A model generated the notes under the pieces. It was not told where the DNA came from, did not search any database, and saw only the letters and a program-made list of their open reading frames with translations. A stretch of 33,343 nt of DNA, taken from positions 1 through 33,343 of the forward strand of contig NZ_VZPF01000059.1 in NCBI RefSeq assembly GCF_008801695.1, given 5' to 3'. Made by a program: the position numbers and the translations under genes. The DNA is from Pantoea stewartii subsp. stewartii (GTDB lineage Bacteria > Pseudomonadota > Gammaproteobacteria > Enterobacterales > Enterobacteriaceae). Of this stretch, positions 6,901 to 16,879 are shown piece after piece; the stretch's first letter is position 1; every line of letters starts with the position of its first letter.

Positions 6901-8664
6901 CTAGCGGAGTTCATTGGCCCGGCGGAAACGGCCCTGATAGTCAAACAGCTTCTCGCGAATCTGCCAGAAGCGGCCTTTGGCGCGCGCCACAACAAAATCG
7001 GGATGACGCAGCAGCGGCTGTAAGGCCAGCACATCGGCGGCGGTTTGCCAGCCCAGCGGCACGCCGGGTGCGCGCTGGTGCGGGCGCATAAAGAGCTGTT
7101 CGAAGGCTTTGCGTTGTGCAGGGGTTTGCAGGCGAAAGCGCTCGCTGACGCTGGTGCCGTCTTCATCAAAGTAGGTGGCGTTGAGCCATTCGCCTTTTTC
7201 ATCGCGGCCCTGTTCCAGAGTCATGCCACCGCAGCGCAGAACCCGGGCATCTTTCAGTTTCAGGGCGGCTTTGAGCATATCGTCAGGATCGACCAGAATC
7301 TTGTCGCATTCGCGGCAGCGACGCGCGGCAATGTCGTTCTCTGCGTTGCACTCCGGGCAGTTTTTAAAGCGGAAACGGTAGTCGCACTGTTCACGCTCGC
7401 CCTCGTCGTCCTCTAAAACGCCCTGGCATCGCCGGCCGAAGTGCTCAATCACCATGCCATCGCTTGTGGCTTTGCCCCAGAAGGTGTTGGCGAAACCGCA
7501 GGCAGGGCAAAACACCTGCACGGGCTCATTGTCGCTTTTCCCTTTTGGCGTCCCCACTTCAGGCGTAAACAAATCGTGGGGATTACCGGCATAGTCCAGA
7601 ATCAGGCAGTCCTTCTTGCCGGGAGACAAGCGCAGACCACGCCCGACAATCTGTTGATACAGGCTGACCGATTCCGTGGGTCGCAGGATGGCAATCAGGT
7701 CCACATGCGGCGCATCGAAGCCGGTCGTTAACACGGCGACGTTCACCAGAAATTTAAGCTGCTGGGCTTTAAAGGCGGCGATCAGGGCATCGCGGTCTTT
7801 GGCATGGGTTTCCGCCGAGACCAGCGCGCTGTTTTCCGGCAGCAGGCTCAGAATTTCCCGTGCGTGTTCGACCGTGGAAGCAAAAATCATCACGCCCTGG
7901 CGATCGTCGGCAAATTCCACAATCTGACGAATGATCTGTGGGGTAATACGCTGCTGCTGTTTAAGTTCCCGGTTCAGATCGGCTTCGCTAAACAGGCCAT
8001 TCGCCTGCGCGGTCAGGCGGCTGAAATCATACTGCACGACCGGCATATCCAGCCGTTCAGGGGGCACCAGAAACTGGTGCTTAATCATATAGCGCAGGGG
8101 CAGTTCATAGATGCAGTCGCGGAACAGGGCTTTTTCGTCGCCACGCACCATTCCGTGATAATGAAAACGGTAGATCCAGCCCTTGCCCAGACGGAACGGT
8201 GTGGCCGTTAAGCCCAGTAAACGCAGGTTGGGATTGTGCTGACGCAGATGCGTAAAAATCTGTTGATACTGGCTCTCTTTGTCGTCACCAATGCGGTGAC
8301 ACTCATCCACGATCACCAGCGAAAAGGCGCTGTCAAACAGGCTGAGGTTTCGCGCAACGGACTGCACGCTGCCAAACACGACTTTTCGCTGACTCTCTTT
8401 ACGCTGTAAGCCTGCCGCAAAGATATCAGCCTCCAGGCCGTAAGCCTGATATTTGCTGTGATTTTGCGCCACCAGCTCTTTGACATGCGCCAGCACCAGC
8501 ACCCGGCCGCGGGCCAGGCGTGCCAGTTCCGCGATCACCAGGCTTTTTCCTGCCCCGGTGGGCAGCACTATCACTGCAGGTTCATGATGACGACGGAAGT
8601 GGGCGACGGTGGCATCCACCGCTTCCTGTTGATAGGGACGTAAAGTAAAAGACATGCTGCTCAC
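6901..8664 (-). CDS. radD: DEAD/DEAH-box helicase RadD (YejH)
   Basis: A 587-residue superfamily 2 helicase (E. coli 586). Motifs are in order: Walker A 'PTGAGKS' near residue 35-41, DECH in 'IVDECHRIG' near 115, 'GLTATPFR' near 152, and motif VI '[13 protein letters not shown]' near 340. The C-terminal part has a cluster of paired cysteines ('CPACGF', then 'CPECNAEN' and 'CRECDK') consistent with zinc binding, as known for the family. RadD helps process recombination intermediates together with RecA and SSB and is needed for survival after double-strand breaks. It is divergent from rsuA across 146 bases. Confidence 0.96.
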   Translation of the reverse strand: MSSMSFTLRPYQQEAVDATVAHFRRHHEPAVIVLPTGAGKSLVIAELARLARGRVLVLAHVKELVAQNHSKYQAYGLEADIFAAGLQRKESQRKVVFGSVQSVARNLSLFDSAFSLVIVDECHRIGDDKESQYQQIFTHLRQHNPNLRLLGLTATPFRLGKGWIYRFHYHGMVRGDEKALFRDCIYELPLRYMIKHQFLVPPERLDMPVVQYDFSRLTAQANGLFSEADLNRELKQQQRITPQIIRQIVEFADDRQGVMIFASTVEHAREILSLLPENSALVSAETHAKDRDALIAAFKAQQLKFLVNVAVLTTGFDAPHVDLIAILRPTESVSLYQQIVGRGLRLSPGKKDCLILDYAGNPHDLFTPEVGTPKGKSDNEPVQVFCPACGFANTFWGKATSDGMVIEHFGRRCQGVLEDDEGEREQCDYRFRFKNCPECNAENDIAARRCRECDKILVDPDDMLKAALKLKDARVLRCGGMTLEQGRDEKGEWLNATYFDEDGTSVSERFRLQTPAQRKAFEQLFMRPHQRAPGVPLGWQTAADVLALQPLLRHPDFVVARAKGRFWQIREKLFDYQGRFRRANELR

Positions 8665-8810
8665 TTTTGGAAAACCTGCTGCAATTATGCCACGAATCGT
8701 CTATAAACGCGCTGTCAGAGAGACGCCGTTCAGGCTATACTTCCCAGACTTTTTCAACGGTTAATAACGCCGTTTTAGTTTCCCTCCGCAGTAACAGGCA
8801 AAACACATTC

Positions 8811-9530
8811 ATGCGACTCGACAAATTCATTTCTCAGCAACTGGAAATCAGCCGTGCTATCGCCGGACGCGAAATCCGTGGTCAACGTGTCACCGTTAAT
8901 GGTGAGGTGGTGCGCGATACCGCATTCAAACTCCAGCCCGATCACGAGGTCGAGTATGACGGCAACGTGCTTCGGATGCAGACCGGGCCGCGCTATTTCA
9001 TGCTGAATAAACCGCAGGGCTATGTCTGCTCCACGGACGATCCCGATCATCCTACCATCGTCTATTTCATCGAAGAACCGATGGCATTCAAACTGCACGC
9101 CGCAGGCCGGTTGGATATTGATACGACCGGATTAGTGCTGCTGACGGACGACGGACAGTGGTCGCACCGTATCACTTCACCGCGTCACCATTGTGAGAAA
9201 ACCTACCGTGTGACGCTTGAAGCGCCGGTAAGCGACGATACCGCTGCGCAGTTCAGCGCAGGTGTACAACTGCATAACGAAAAGAGCCTGACCAAACCCG
9301 CACAGCTTGAGATCATCACACCGACGGAAGTCCTGCTGACGATCAGCGAAGGGCGCTATCACCAGGTCAAACGCATGTTCGCCGCCGTGGGGAATCGGGT
9401 GGTGGAGTTACACCGTGAGCGCATTGGCGCCATCGTCCTGGACGAGGACCTGGAACCGGGAGAATACCGCCCGTTAACAGAAGAAGAGATAGCCAGCATT
9501 GGCTTGCCTGACGAACTGGAACAGAAATAG
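8811..9530 (+). CDS. rsuA: 16S rRNA pseudouridine(516) synthase
   Basis: The gene starts at ATG 8811 ('[19 protein letters not shown]'); earlier in-frame starts would add residues absent from the family. The 239-residue product has an N-terminal S4 RNA-binding domain (about 1-55) and the RsuA/RluB/E/F catalytic domain. The catalytic aspartate lies in '[17 protein letters not shown]', near residues 98-114. It converts U516 of 16S rRNA to pseudouridine during small-subunit assembly. bcr follows 11 bases later, so the two are probably co-transcribed as in E. coli. Confidence 0.95.
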   Translation: MRLDKFISQQLEISRAIAGREIRGQRVTVNGEVVRDTAFKLQPDHEVEYDGNVLRMQTGPRYFMLNKPQGYVCSTDDPDHPTIVYFIEEPMAFKLHAAGRLDIDTTGLVLLTDDGQWSHRITSPRHHCEKTYRVTLEAPVSDDTAAQFSAGVQLHNEKSLTKPAQLEIITPTEVLLTISEGRYHQVKRMFAAVGNRVVELHRERIGAIVLDEDLEPGEYRPLTEEEIASIGLPDELEQK

Positions 9531-9541
9531 CGAGAAAGCCG

Positions 9542-10738
9542 GTGCGCAAGGAAAAAAATTCGCCAATGGGGTTGGTGATCATTCTCGGCCTGTTAGCGAT
9601 GTTGATGCCATTGTCGATAGATATGTATCTGCCTGCCATGCCACAAATTGCGCGTCAGTTTGCGGTATCCGCAGGCAGCGTACAGATGACGCTCAATCTT
9701 TATATTCTGGGCTTTGCCATTGGGCAGTTGATCTACGGTCCGCTGGCCGACAGCTATGGTCGCAAACCGGTGATAACGCTGGGCACCCTGATATTTGCCT
9801 GTGCGGCGGCAGCCTGCGCGCTTTCTCAGTCAATAGAACAGCTTATCGCGATGCGTTTTTTGCACGGCCTGTCCGCTGCGGCTGCCAGTGTCGTGATTAA
9901 TGCCCTGATGCGCGACAGCTACTCGAAAGAGGAGTTTTCGCGCATGATGTCCTTCGTGATGTTAATCACCACCATTGCGCCACTGCTGGCCCCCATTATC
10001 GGTGGCTGGCTGCTGTTGCTCTGGAGCTGGCACGCCATTTTCTGGACACTCTCGATAGCCGCGCTGATTACCACCGTTCTGGTCGCGACCCAGATTCGGG
10101 AAACGCTGAAGCCTGCGCAGCGCCAGCGTTTTCATCTGCGCACGACGCTAGGGAATTTTGTGGCTTTATTTCGCCATAAACGGGCGTTCAGCTATATGCT
10201 GTCGAGCGGGTTCTCCTTTGCGGGACTGTTTACCTTTCTCAATGCGGGCCCGTTTGTTTACATCGAGCTCAATCATATTTCGCCGCAAAGCTTTGGCTAT
10301 TATTTTGGCCTGAATATCGTGTTTTTGTTCATCATGACCCTGATTAACAGCCGCGCGGTGCGCCGTTTTGGCCCTGTCACCCTGTTCCGTTTTGGGTTAC
10401 TGGTGCAGTTTGCGATGGGCATCTGGTTGCTGGTGGTCAGCGCGTTTGATCTGGGGTTCTTGCCGCTGGTCTTCGGTATCGCCATGTTTATCGGCTGTGT
10501 GTCCATGGTGTCATCAAATGCCATGGCGGTAATTCTGGATGAATTTCCGCACATGGCCGGTACGGCGTCTTCACTGGCGGGCACGCTACGTTTCGGCGTA
10601 GGCGCACTGGCCGGTGCGCTGCTCTCCCTGTTCAGCTTTAACAGTGCCTGGCCTATGGTGGGCACCATTGCGCTCTGTGCAACGCTCTCCGTTGCGCTCT
10701 TTCTCTACGCGTCACGTCCGCATTCTGCCGCCCGCTAA
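9542..10738 (+). CDS. bcr: Bcr/CflA family drug efflux MFS transporter
   Basis: A 12-helix major facilitator (DHA1 family), 398 residues from the GTG at 9542, or 390 from the in-frame ATG at 9566. The AAGGA at 9548-9552 favours the ATG, so the start is uncertain. Typical elements are '[13 protein letters not shown]'-like helix 1, the loop 2-3 motif '[12 protein letters not shown]', and the conserved '[25 protein letters not shown]' stretch near residues 322-346. Close identity to E. coli Bcr, which exports bicyclomycin, sulfathiazole and cysteine, supports the assignment. A hairpin follows the stop codon. Confidence 0.93.
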   Translation: MRKEKNSPMGLVIILGLLAMLMPLSIDMYLPAMPQIARQFAVSAGSVQMTLNLYILGFAIGQLIYGPLADSYGRKPVITLGTLIFACAAAACALSQSIEQLIAMRFLHGLSAAAASVVINALMRDSYSKEEFSRMMSFVMLITTIAPLLAPIIGGWLLLLWSWHAIFWTLSIAALITTVLVATQIRETLKPAQRQRFHLRTTLGNFVALFRHKRAFSYMLSSGFSFAGLFTFLNAGPFVYIELNHISPQSFGYYFGLNIVFLFIMTLINSRAVRRFGPVTLFRFGLLVQFAMGIWLLVVSAFDLGFLPLVFGIAMFIGCVSMVSSNAMAVILDEFPHMAGTASSLAGTLRFGVGALAGALLSLFSFNSAWPMVGTIALCATLSVALFLYASRPHSAAR

Positions 10739-10739
10739 G

Positions 10740-10765
10740 CAGGCGGCAGCCTTCGCTGTCGCCTG
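10740..10765 (+). terminator. hairpin after bcr, probable transcript end
   Basis: CAGGCGGCAGC (10740-10750) pairs with GCTGTCGCCTG (10755-10765) over 11 positions with one G-U wobble and a CTTC loop, two bases after the bcr stop. The downstream bases lack a T-run, so it may protect the 3' end or work with Rho, not as a strong intrinsic terminator. Confidence 0.5.
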
Positions 10766-10840
10766 TCCTGACCTGCAAAGACAATAATGTTTCTTATTTG
10801 TGAAAAAAAATAGCAAATAAAGTAATCACATTGGGTCTAA

Positions 10841-10860
10841 AATGATTGTTAGTTATCATT
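10841..10860. promoter_or_regulatory. AT-rich inverted repeat upstream of yejG
   Basis: AATGAT (10841-10846) and ATCATT (10855-10860) form a 20-bp interrupted palindrome within a very AT-rich stretch about 130 bases before yejG. The spacing and hexamers are faintly reminiscent of a Fur box, but the match to its consensus is poor. It is recorded as a possible operator of unknown regulator. Confidence 0.25.
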
Positions 10861-10991
10861 AAACGCGGTACATATAGCCCAAAATGAGATTCAACTCGCA
10901 ATTTGGCTGATAACGCGCATGACAGGTTCGGCGCGCGATGCTGATACCGTTGGTGGTGAATTGGCTGCATTCTCTGGAGATACTGATCACT

Positions 10992-11312
10992 ATGTTGCAA
11001 CTTTCGGTGGTGCATCGTTTACCCCAGCGGTTTCGCTGGTTGAGCGATCGTCATAGCGTGATTGAGACTGACGATACGGATTCAGAAGAGCACGATGTTA
11101 TCGCGCTTCGTCTGATAAGCCATGATGGCGTGCCCGCCTGGGAGATTTTGCATGAACTGAAAGACATGCTGACCGCCATTCAGGTCGATGGCAAAATTGC
11201 CGAGTGCGAAGGGCAACCCTGTCTTTTTATCCGCCGTTGTGATGAAAGCGCCACTAACTGCTGTCTGAAAAACCAGGGCGTTGCGATTGCGGAGACCTTT
11301 ATTGGTCGCTGA
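10992..11312 (+). CDS. yejG: YejG family protein
   Basis: The start ATG at 10992 gives 'MLQLSVVHRLPQRFRW', matching the YejG N-terminus, with GGAG at 10976-10979 as ribosome binding site; the upstream ATG at 10938 would add 18 unrelated residues. The 106-residue product is close to E. coli YejG (114 aa) and retains the conserved C-terminal block 'ECEGQPCLFIRR' and 'CCLKNQGVAIAE', with several cysteines. Its role is not securely known. The 3' end overlaps the 3' end of the convergent yejF by 14 bases, so there is no room for a separate terminator. Confidence 0.9.
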   Translation: MLQLSVVHRLPQRFRWLSDRHSVIETDDTDSEEHDVIALRLISHDGVPAWEILHELKDMLTAIQVDGKIAECEGQPCLFIRRCDESATNCCLKNQGVAIAETFIGR

Positions 11313-12903
11313 GCGCCACTGACCTGAGCAGTTCGCGAGTATAGGCTTGCTGTGGGGCGGCGAATAACGTTTCACAGTCACCTTGTTCCACCACCTCTCC
11401 CTGTCGCAGGACGATCAGCTGATGGCAGAGCGAGCGAACTACTTCCAGATCGTGGCTGATAAACACATAGCTGAGCTGACGTTGCTGTTGCAGCCCACGC
11501 AGCAGATCCAGAATCTGTTTTTGGACCGAGCGATCCAGCGATGATGTGGGTTCATCCAGCACCAGTAGTTCAGGCTCCAGAATCAGTGCGCGTGCAATGG
11601 CGATTCGCTGCCGCTGTCCGCCCGAAAACTCTGCCGGATAACGATGGCGGCTCTCCGTGTCCAGCCCGACTTCTGCCATCACCGCGATAACCCGCTCTTC
11701 CTGCTGTGCCGCACTCAACTGCGGAAAATGCACCGCCAGCCCTTCGGCGATAATCTGCAGGACGGTCATGCGCGGATTAAGCGCAGAGTTAGGATCCTGA
11801 AACACTACCTGAATACGGCGGCGAAGCGGCAACAGCTGTTTACGTGACAATTGATGCAGCGGCTGATGATCAAACCAGACTTCGCCCTGAGCGGCTATCA
11901 GTCGCAGCAGGGCCAGCCCGGTGGTGCTTTTCCCCGAACCGGATTCGCCCACCAGCCCCAGGCTTTCCCCGCGTTTCAGGCGAAAACTGATCGAGTTGAC
12001 GGCAATCTTTTCGCCCGTTTTACGCTTAAACAGCCCCTGATGCAGGGGGAAAGTGACGCGCAAATGCGCCACGTTCAGCATCACAGGAGATTCGGCCGCG
12101 AGCGGCACGGCGCGGCCTTCCGGGTTGGCCGCAAGGAGTTGCTGAGTGTAAGCGTGCTGCGGCTGACGAAGCAGAACCGCGCTGCGGTTGTGCTCCACCA
12201 CCTGACCGGCGCGCATGACGCTCACGTTATCCGCCAGCTGACGAACGATGTTCAGGTTATGCGTAATAAACAGCATCCCCATATTCAGTTCCTGTTGCAG
12301 TTCACGCAGCAGGGTAAGGATTTGCGCCTGTACCGTGACATCCAGTGCGGTCGTCGGTTCATCGGCAATCAACAGCTTCGGTTGTGTGAGCAGCGCCATG
12401 GCGATCATGACGCGCTGGCGTTCACCGCCGGAGAGCTGGTGCGGAAAATCATTGAGTCGCGAGGCGGGCTGGCGAATACCGACGCGATCCAGACAGCGAA
12501 TAATCTCTGCCCGTGCCGCTTCCCGCCGCAGCCCGTGATGCAAAGACAGAACTTCGTACAGCTGTTTTTCGATGCTGTGCAGCGGATTGAGAGAAACCAT
12601 GGGTTCCTGAAAAATCATCGCCATTTGATTGCCACGCAGTCCGCGAAGGCGCTGCTCTGATGCCGTTAACAGGTTCTCACCGGCGAACAGAATCTCTCCC
12701 TGCGGATAGACGACGGCGGCCTCATGCAGGAGCCGCATGACAGACAGGGCCGTGACGCTTTTTCCCGAGCCGGATTCGCCTACCAGCGCCAGCGTTTCTC
12801 CCGCCTCAACGCACAGTGAAACATCCTTCACGACCTGATGCAGCTGTTTGCCCTGACGAAAGGCGATGGAAAGGTGATTAACGGCAAGCAGTGGCGCGTC
12901 CAT
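11299..12903 (-). CDS. yejF: peptide ABC transporter, double ATPase subunit YejF
   Basis: A 534-residue protein with two fused nucleotide-binding domains. The first has Walker A 'GESGSGKSVT' (about 41-50), signature 'LSGGERQR' and Walker B 'LLIADEP'; the second repeats 'GESGSGKSTT' (about 318-327), 'FSGGQRQR' and 'LLVLDEP'. It energises the YejABEF importer, which in E. coli takes up the peptide-nucleotide antibiotic microcin C and in Salmonella affects resistance to antimicrobial peptides. Its ATG follows the yejE stop directly (TGA then ATG), indicating translational coupling. Last gene of the yejABEF operon. Confidence 0.96.
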   Translation of the reverse strand: MDAPLLAVNHLSIAFRQGKQLHQVVKDVSLCVEAGETLALVGESGSGKSVTALSVMRLLHEAAVVYPQGEILFAGENLLTASEQRLRGLRGNQMAMIFQEPMVSLNPLHSIEKQLYEVLSLHHGLRREAARAEIIRCLDRVGIRQPASRLNDFPHQLSGGERQRVMIAMALLTQPKLLIADEPTTALDVTVQAQILTLLRELQQELNMGMLFITHNLNIVRQLADNVSVMRAGQVVEHNRSAVLLRQPQHAYTQQLLAANPEGRAVPLAAESPVMLNVAHLRVTFPLHQGLFKRKTGEKIAVNSISFRLKRGESLGLVGESGSGKSTTGLALLRLIAAQGEVWFDHQPLHQLSRKQLLPLRRRIQVVFQDPNSALNPRMTVLQIIAEGLAVHFPQLSAAQQEERVIAVMAEVGLDTESRHRYPAEFSGGQRQRIAIARALILEPELLVLDEPTSSLDRSVQKQILDLLRGLQQQRQLSYVFISHDLEVVRSLCHQLIVLRQGEVVEQGDCETLFAAPQQAYTRELLRSVALSDQ

Positions 12904-13926
12904 TCAGACTCCTTTACTGGGATCGAAGGCGTCGCGTACGGCTTCACCAATGAAAATCAGCAGCGACAGCAGTATCGCCAGCGTAAAAAAGCCAGATAAA
13001 CCCAGCCACGGTGCCTGCAAATTATTTTTTCCCTGCAGCAGCAGTTCACCCAGCGAAGGCGAACCGATGGGCAAGCCAAAACCTAGAAAATCGAGGGACG
13101 TCAGCGTGGTAATCGAACCGCACAGAATAAAAGGCAGAAAGGTCAGCGTAGCGACCATCGCATTCGGCAGCATATGCCGCAGCATGATGCGTGCGGCGTT
13201 GACGCCCAGCGCCTGCGCCGCGCGAATATAGTCAAAGTTGCGGGTACGCAAAAATTCGGCTCGGACCACGCTGACCAGGCTCATCCAGCCAAACAGCACG
13301 GTCACCAGCAGCAGCCACCAGAAGCTGGGCTGAACCACGCTGGACAGCAGAATCAGTAAAAACAGCGAAGGCATACCGGACCAGACTTCTGTAAGTCGTT
13401 GTCCTATCAGATCTGTTCTGCCGCCAAAGTAGCCCTGTATTGCGCCAATGACGATACCGATGACGCTGGAAAACAGCGTAAGCAGCAGACCGAACAGAAG
13501 CGAAATACGCAGACCGTACAGCAACCGCGCCAGCACGTCGCCACCGTTGGCGTCAGTACCCAGCCAGTTTTGTCGCGAGGGAGGTGAAGGGAAAGGCACC
13601 TGTGACGCAAAATTGAGGGTATTGGCTCCAAAGCGAATGGGTGCCCAGAGCGCCCAACCCGCTTTTTCCAGCCGCTGTTGCAGCCAGGGATCCTGATAAT
13701 CGGCTGCCGTCGCAAAGTCGCCGCCGAAGTCAGTTTCGCTGTAGTTAAAAAACAGGGGCGCGTACCAGCGGTGCTGATAGTGCACCAGCAGCGGCTTGTC
13801 GTTGGCAACCAGCTCGGCACACAGGGAAAGAACAAAGATAAACAGAAAAATCCACAGCGACCAGTAGCCGCGTCGATGATGCCGGAAGCGCTGCCAGCGT
13901 TGCTGGTTTAAACGCGAAATCTGCAT
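12904..13926 (-). CDS. yejE: peptide ABC transporter permease YejE
   Basis: A 340-residue inner-membrane permease of the DppC/OppC type. One hydrophobic helix lies at about 23-45, then a long periplasmic segment containing 'QNWLGTDANGGDVLARLLYG' (the family signature before helix 2), and four to five further helices. The EAA loop that docks the ATPase lies around 'DYIRAAQALGVNAARIMLRHMLPN' (about 234-257). It pairs with YejB to form the transmembrane channel. The start overlaps the yejB stop as TAATG. Confidence 0.95.
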   Translation of the reverse strand: MQISRLNQQRWQRFRHHRRGYWSLWIFLFIFVLSLCAELVANDKPLLVHYQHRWYAPLFFNYSETDFGGDFATAADYQDPWLQQRLEKAGWALWAPIRFGANTLNFASQVPFPSPPSRQNWLGTDANGGDVLARLLYGLRISLLFGLLLTLFSSVIGIVIGAIQGYFGGRTDLIGQRLTEVWSGMPSLFLLILLSSVVQPSFWWLLLVTVLFGWMSLVSVVRAEFLRTRNFDYIRAAQALGVNAARIMLRHMLPNAMVATLTFLPFILCGSITTLTSLDFLGFGLPIGSPSLGELLLQGKNNLQAPWLGLSGFFTLAILLSLLIFIGEAVRDAFDPSKGV

Positions 13927-15020
13927 TATCGCCTCTCAAAATCGATACGAGGATCAACCAGCGTGTAGGTCAAATCACTCAGGATATTCATCAGCAACCC
14001 AATCAGGGTGAAAATATACAGGGTACCAAACATCACCGGATAATCCCGCTGGACGGTGGCATCAAATCCCAGCAGACCTAAACCATTCAGCGAGAACATC
14101 ACCTCAATCAGGACCGAGCTGGTAAAAAACATACTAATAAAGGTGGCGGGGAAGCTGGCTATCACCAGCAGCATCGCATTGCGGAACACGTGGTGGTACA
14201 GGATACGGCGCTCGGAAACCCCCTTAGCCCGGGCGGTGACGACGTAATGTTTGCGAATCTCATCAAGAAACGCATTTTTGGTCAGCATGGTTAAAGTAGC
14301 AAAACCGCCAATGACCGTAGCCAGCACCGGAAGCGCAATATGCCAGAGATAATCCCCCACCTTGCCGTACCAGGGCAGGGTGGCAAACTGCGGCGAGGTC
14401 AGCCCGCGCAGGGGAAACCAGTCGAAATAGCTGCCGCCGGCAAACAGGACTATCAGCATAATACCGAACAGAAAAGCAGGCACCGAGTAGCCAATGATGA
14501 TGAACGTGCTGCTCCAGATATCAAACGGGCTACCATTCCGCACGGCCTTTTTTATCCCTAACGGAATCGACACCAGATAGATAATCAGTGTGCTCCACAG
14601 GCCGAGGCTGATGGATACCGGTAAACTCTCTTTAATCAGTTGCAACACAGACGCACTGCGAAACAGGCTGTCACCAAAGTCAAAGCGCAGGTAGTTCCAC
14701 AGCATCGAAAGATAGCGCTGCCCGATGGGTTTGTCGAAACCGTAACGCTTTTCAATTTCGGCGATCACTTCCGGGTCCAGACCACGTGCGCCGCGATACT
14801 GATTATCGCCAGGCGTTGAGCGGTTCAGGCCGGCCCGTGTTCCGCTGCTGTCAGCGCCGCCTGCGCCGGGCATGCCGCTGGTCTGGCCAAACTGAATGTT
14901 CGCCAGCGCCTGATCAACCGGGCCGCCGGGCGCGATCTGCACAATGAAAAAGTTGAGTGTGATAATGGCCCACAAGGTCGGAATGATCAGTAACAGTCTG
15001 CGAAAAAAGTACATTGCCAC
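13926..15020 (-). CDS. yejB: peptide ABC transporter permease YejB
   Basis: A 364-residue DppB-type permease: N-terminal helix '[32 protein letters not shown]' signature, then a YejB-typical glycine/serine-rich periplasmic insert (about 45-80), then five membrane helices. The EAA loop is '[26 protein letters not shown]' (about 258-283). The length equals E. coli YejB. It begins nine bases after the yejA stop. Confidence 0.95.
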   Translation of the reverse strand: MAMYFFRRLLLIIPTLWAIITLNFFIVQIAPGGPVDQALANIQFGQTSGMPGAGGADSSGTRAGLNRSTPGDNQYRGARGLDPEVIAEIEKRYGFDKPIGQRYLSMLWNYLRFDFGDSLFRSASVLQLIKESLPVSISLGLWSTLIIYLVSIPLGIKKAVRNGSPFDIWSSTFIIIGYSVPAFLFGIMLIVLFAGGSYFDWFPLRGLTSPQFATLPWYGKVGDYLWHIALPVLATVIGGFATLTMLTKNAFLDEIRKHYVVTARAKGVSERRILYHHVFRNAMLLVIASFPATFISMFFTSSVLIEVMFSLNGLGLLGFDATVQRDYPVMFGTLYIFTLIGLLMNILSDLTYTLVDPRIDFERR

Positions 15021-15029
15021 AGGATGTCC

Positions 15030-16838
15030 TCAGCGTCGGTTAGCGGGCAGGCGGCCGGCTTTACTGACGTCATACCACCAGTTATCCAGTCCCGTACTGT
15101 AATCAGGTTTCCTCGCAGGATGGGAAAATTTATTCCAAAAGGCAAGGCGCTGGTCGGCGCTGTACCACATCGGGATCATGTACGCATTCCACAGCAAAAT
15201 GCGGTCCAGCGCCTGCCCCAGTGGCAGCAAGGCGTCGGCGTCACCCTGATGGTCGACAATCGCTTTAACGAAGTGATCAACGACGGGATCCTGAACCCTG
15301 GCGTGGTTCCACGAGGACTGAATATAGTCCGACTGCCAGCTAGCCTGCAGGTTACGTGAGGGCGTTGGCATCGCGAGATACACCGTGCTGACCATATCAT
15401 AGTCGCCGCTGCGCAGGCGACGCAGATACTGAGAGCTGTCAATCTGACGCAGCGTTAAGGTGATCCCCAGGCGGGAAAGGTTATGCTGATAGGGAAGGGC
15501 CCATTCGCTGTTGGTGCCACCGGGCAACAGCAGCTCTGCCGTAAAGGGTTTTCCGTTCTTATCGTTCACCAGGCGTTGGTTTTTAACATGCCAGCCAGCC
15601 TGGTTCAGCAGGGACATGGCTTTAAGCAGGTTCGTGCGATCGTAACCGCTGCCATGGGTTGTCGGGGGTGCCCAGGCGTCGGTAAAGATGTCCGGCGGTA
15701 ACTGCGCACGGAAAGGGGTGAGTAGTCGTTGCTGTGCGGCATCAGGTTGGCCCTGTGCAGCATATTTTGTATTCTGGAAATAGCTGCTGGTACGTTTAAA
15801 AGCATGATAGAACAGCGTTTTATTCATCCATTCAAAATCAAAGGCCAGCGCCATCGCCTGGCGTACCCGTCGATCCTGAAACAGGGGTTTTTGATTATTG
15901 AGCGCCAGCCAGCGCGTATCAATTGACGCGGTATTGGGCATAGATTCTTTCACAATCTGCTGATCGTCAAAGTGACGGCCACGGTACTGCGTTGCCCATT
16001 TTTTCGCGGACGTCTCTTCTCGCAGGTCGAAAGCACCGGCCTTAAACGCCTCAAACGCCACGTTGTCATCCAGGTAATAGTCGTAACGCATGACGTCAAA
16101 ATTAAAGCGCCCGCGGTTGACCGGCAAATCAGCTGCCCAGTAGTCCTTCACGCGACTGTACTCAATAAACTGGCCCAGCTTCCAGCGGCTGATGCGGTAA
16201 GGTCCGCTCGACAGAGGAGGCTGACTGAGCGGTTCGTTAAACTTTTTATTCTGCCAGAAGGTATGCGATATCACCGGCAGCGATAGTAAGCTCAGCATCA
16301 AATCTTTGTCGGGTGCCGGTAACGTAATACGCACCGTCAGACGATTAACCGCCTCCATCGTCACGCCGCGATAATAGAGACGAAACTGGGGCACGCCTTC
16401 GGTCATGAATGTGTGAAACGTAAACGCGACATCCTCAGCGGTAATGGCAGAGCCATCGTGAAATCGCGCACGCGGGTTAAGGGTGATCTCCATCCAGCGA
16501 AAATCAGCGGGATGACGGGCGGATTCGGCAATCAGCGGATAGTAACTGCCGGGTTCATCATCCGACGTGGTAAATAAGCTGTCATACAGTGTGCCGGTGC
16601 CCGCCGCCGGATTGCCGCGCGATGCGTAGCGGTTGAAATTGTCGTAGGTGCCGGGCACAGCCTGAACAATTTTGCCGCCCTTCGGCGCGTCAGGGTTCAC
16701 ATAGTCGTAATGATGAAAGTCCACGGCATACTTCGGCGTGCCCAACTGAGCAAACGTGTAACTGACCTGCACCGGGCTGGCGTGCAGCGGGCTGGTCAAC
16801 CAGCAGCACAGCAGCAAAACAACATAGCGGAACGGCAT
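15030..16838 (-). CDS. yejA: periplasmic peptide-binding protein YejA
   Basis: A 602-residue SBP family 5 (OppA-like) protein with a Sec signal peptide (residues 1-20, 'VVLLLCCWLTSPLHA' followed by cleavage near A20). The mature part carries the cluster 'EITLNPRARFHDGSAITAEDVAFTF' typical of family 5 at about 114-138. It delivers peptides to the YejBE permease. The ribosome binding site CAGGAG lies within 20 bases upstream, and a hairpin ACACCG/CGGTGT (16866-16880) sits between it and the end of the pdeN reading frame. It may therefore be expressed from upstream as well as from its own promoter. Confidence 0.95.
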   Translation of the reverse strand: MPFRYVVLLLCCWLTSPLHASPVQVSYTFAQLGTPKYAVDFHHYDYVNPDAPKGGKIVQAVPGTYDNFNRYASRGNPAAGTGTLYDSLFTTSDDEPGSYYPLIAESARHPADFRWMEITLNPRARFHDGSAITAEDVAFTFHTFMTEGVPQFRLYYRGVTMEAVNRLTVRITLPAPDKDLMLSLLSLPVISHTFWQNKKFNEPLSQPPLSSGPYRISRWKLGQFIEYSRVKDYWAADLPVNRGRFNFDVMRYDYYLDDNVAFEAFKAGAFDLREETSAKKWATQYRGRHFDDQQIVKESMPNTASIDTRWLALNNQKPLFQDRRVRQAMALAFDFEWMNKTLFYHAFKRTSSYFQNTKYAAQGQPDAAQQRLLTPFRAQLPPDIFTDAWAPPTTHGSGYDRTNLLKAMSLLNQAGWHVKNQRLVNDKNGKPFTAELLLPGGTNSEWALPYQHNLSRLGITLTLRQIDSSQYLRRLRSGDYDMVSTVYLAMPTPSRNLQASWQSDYIQSSWNHARVQDPVVDHFVKAIVDHQGDADALLPLGQALDRILLWNAYMIPMWYSADQRLAFWNKFSHPARKPDYSTGLDNWWYDVSKAGRLPANRR

Positions 16839-16879
16839 AAAGAGGGCGGTCTCCTGAACGTTTTGACACCGCAGCGGTG

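Noticed and set aside
10841..10860. Fur box before yejG
   Set aside because: Only two of the three hexamer units resemble the consensus and yejG has no known iron link; kept only as an unassigned palindrome.
11851..12660. 269-codon plus-strand open frame inside yejF
   Set aside because: Complement of the ABC ATPase; low-complexity Gln/His-rich translation and no start signal.
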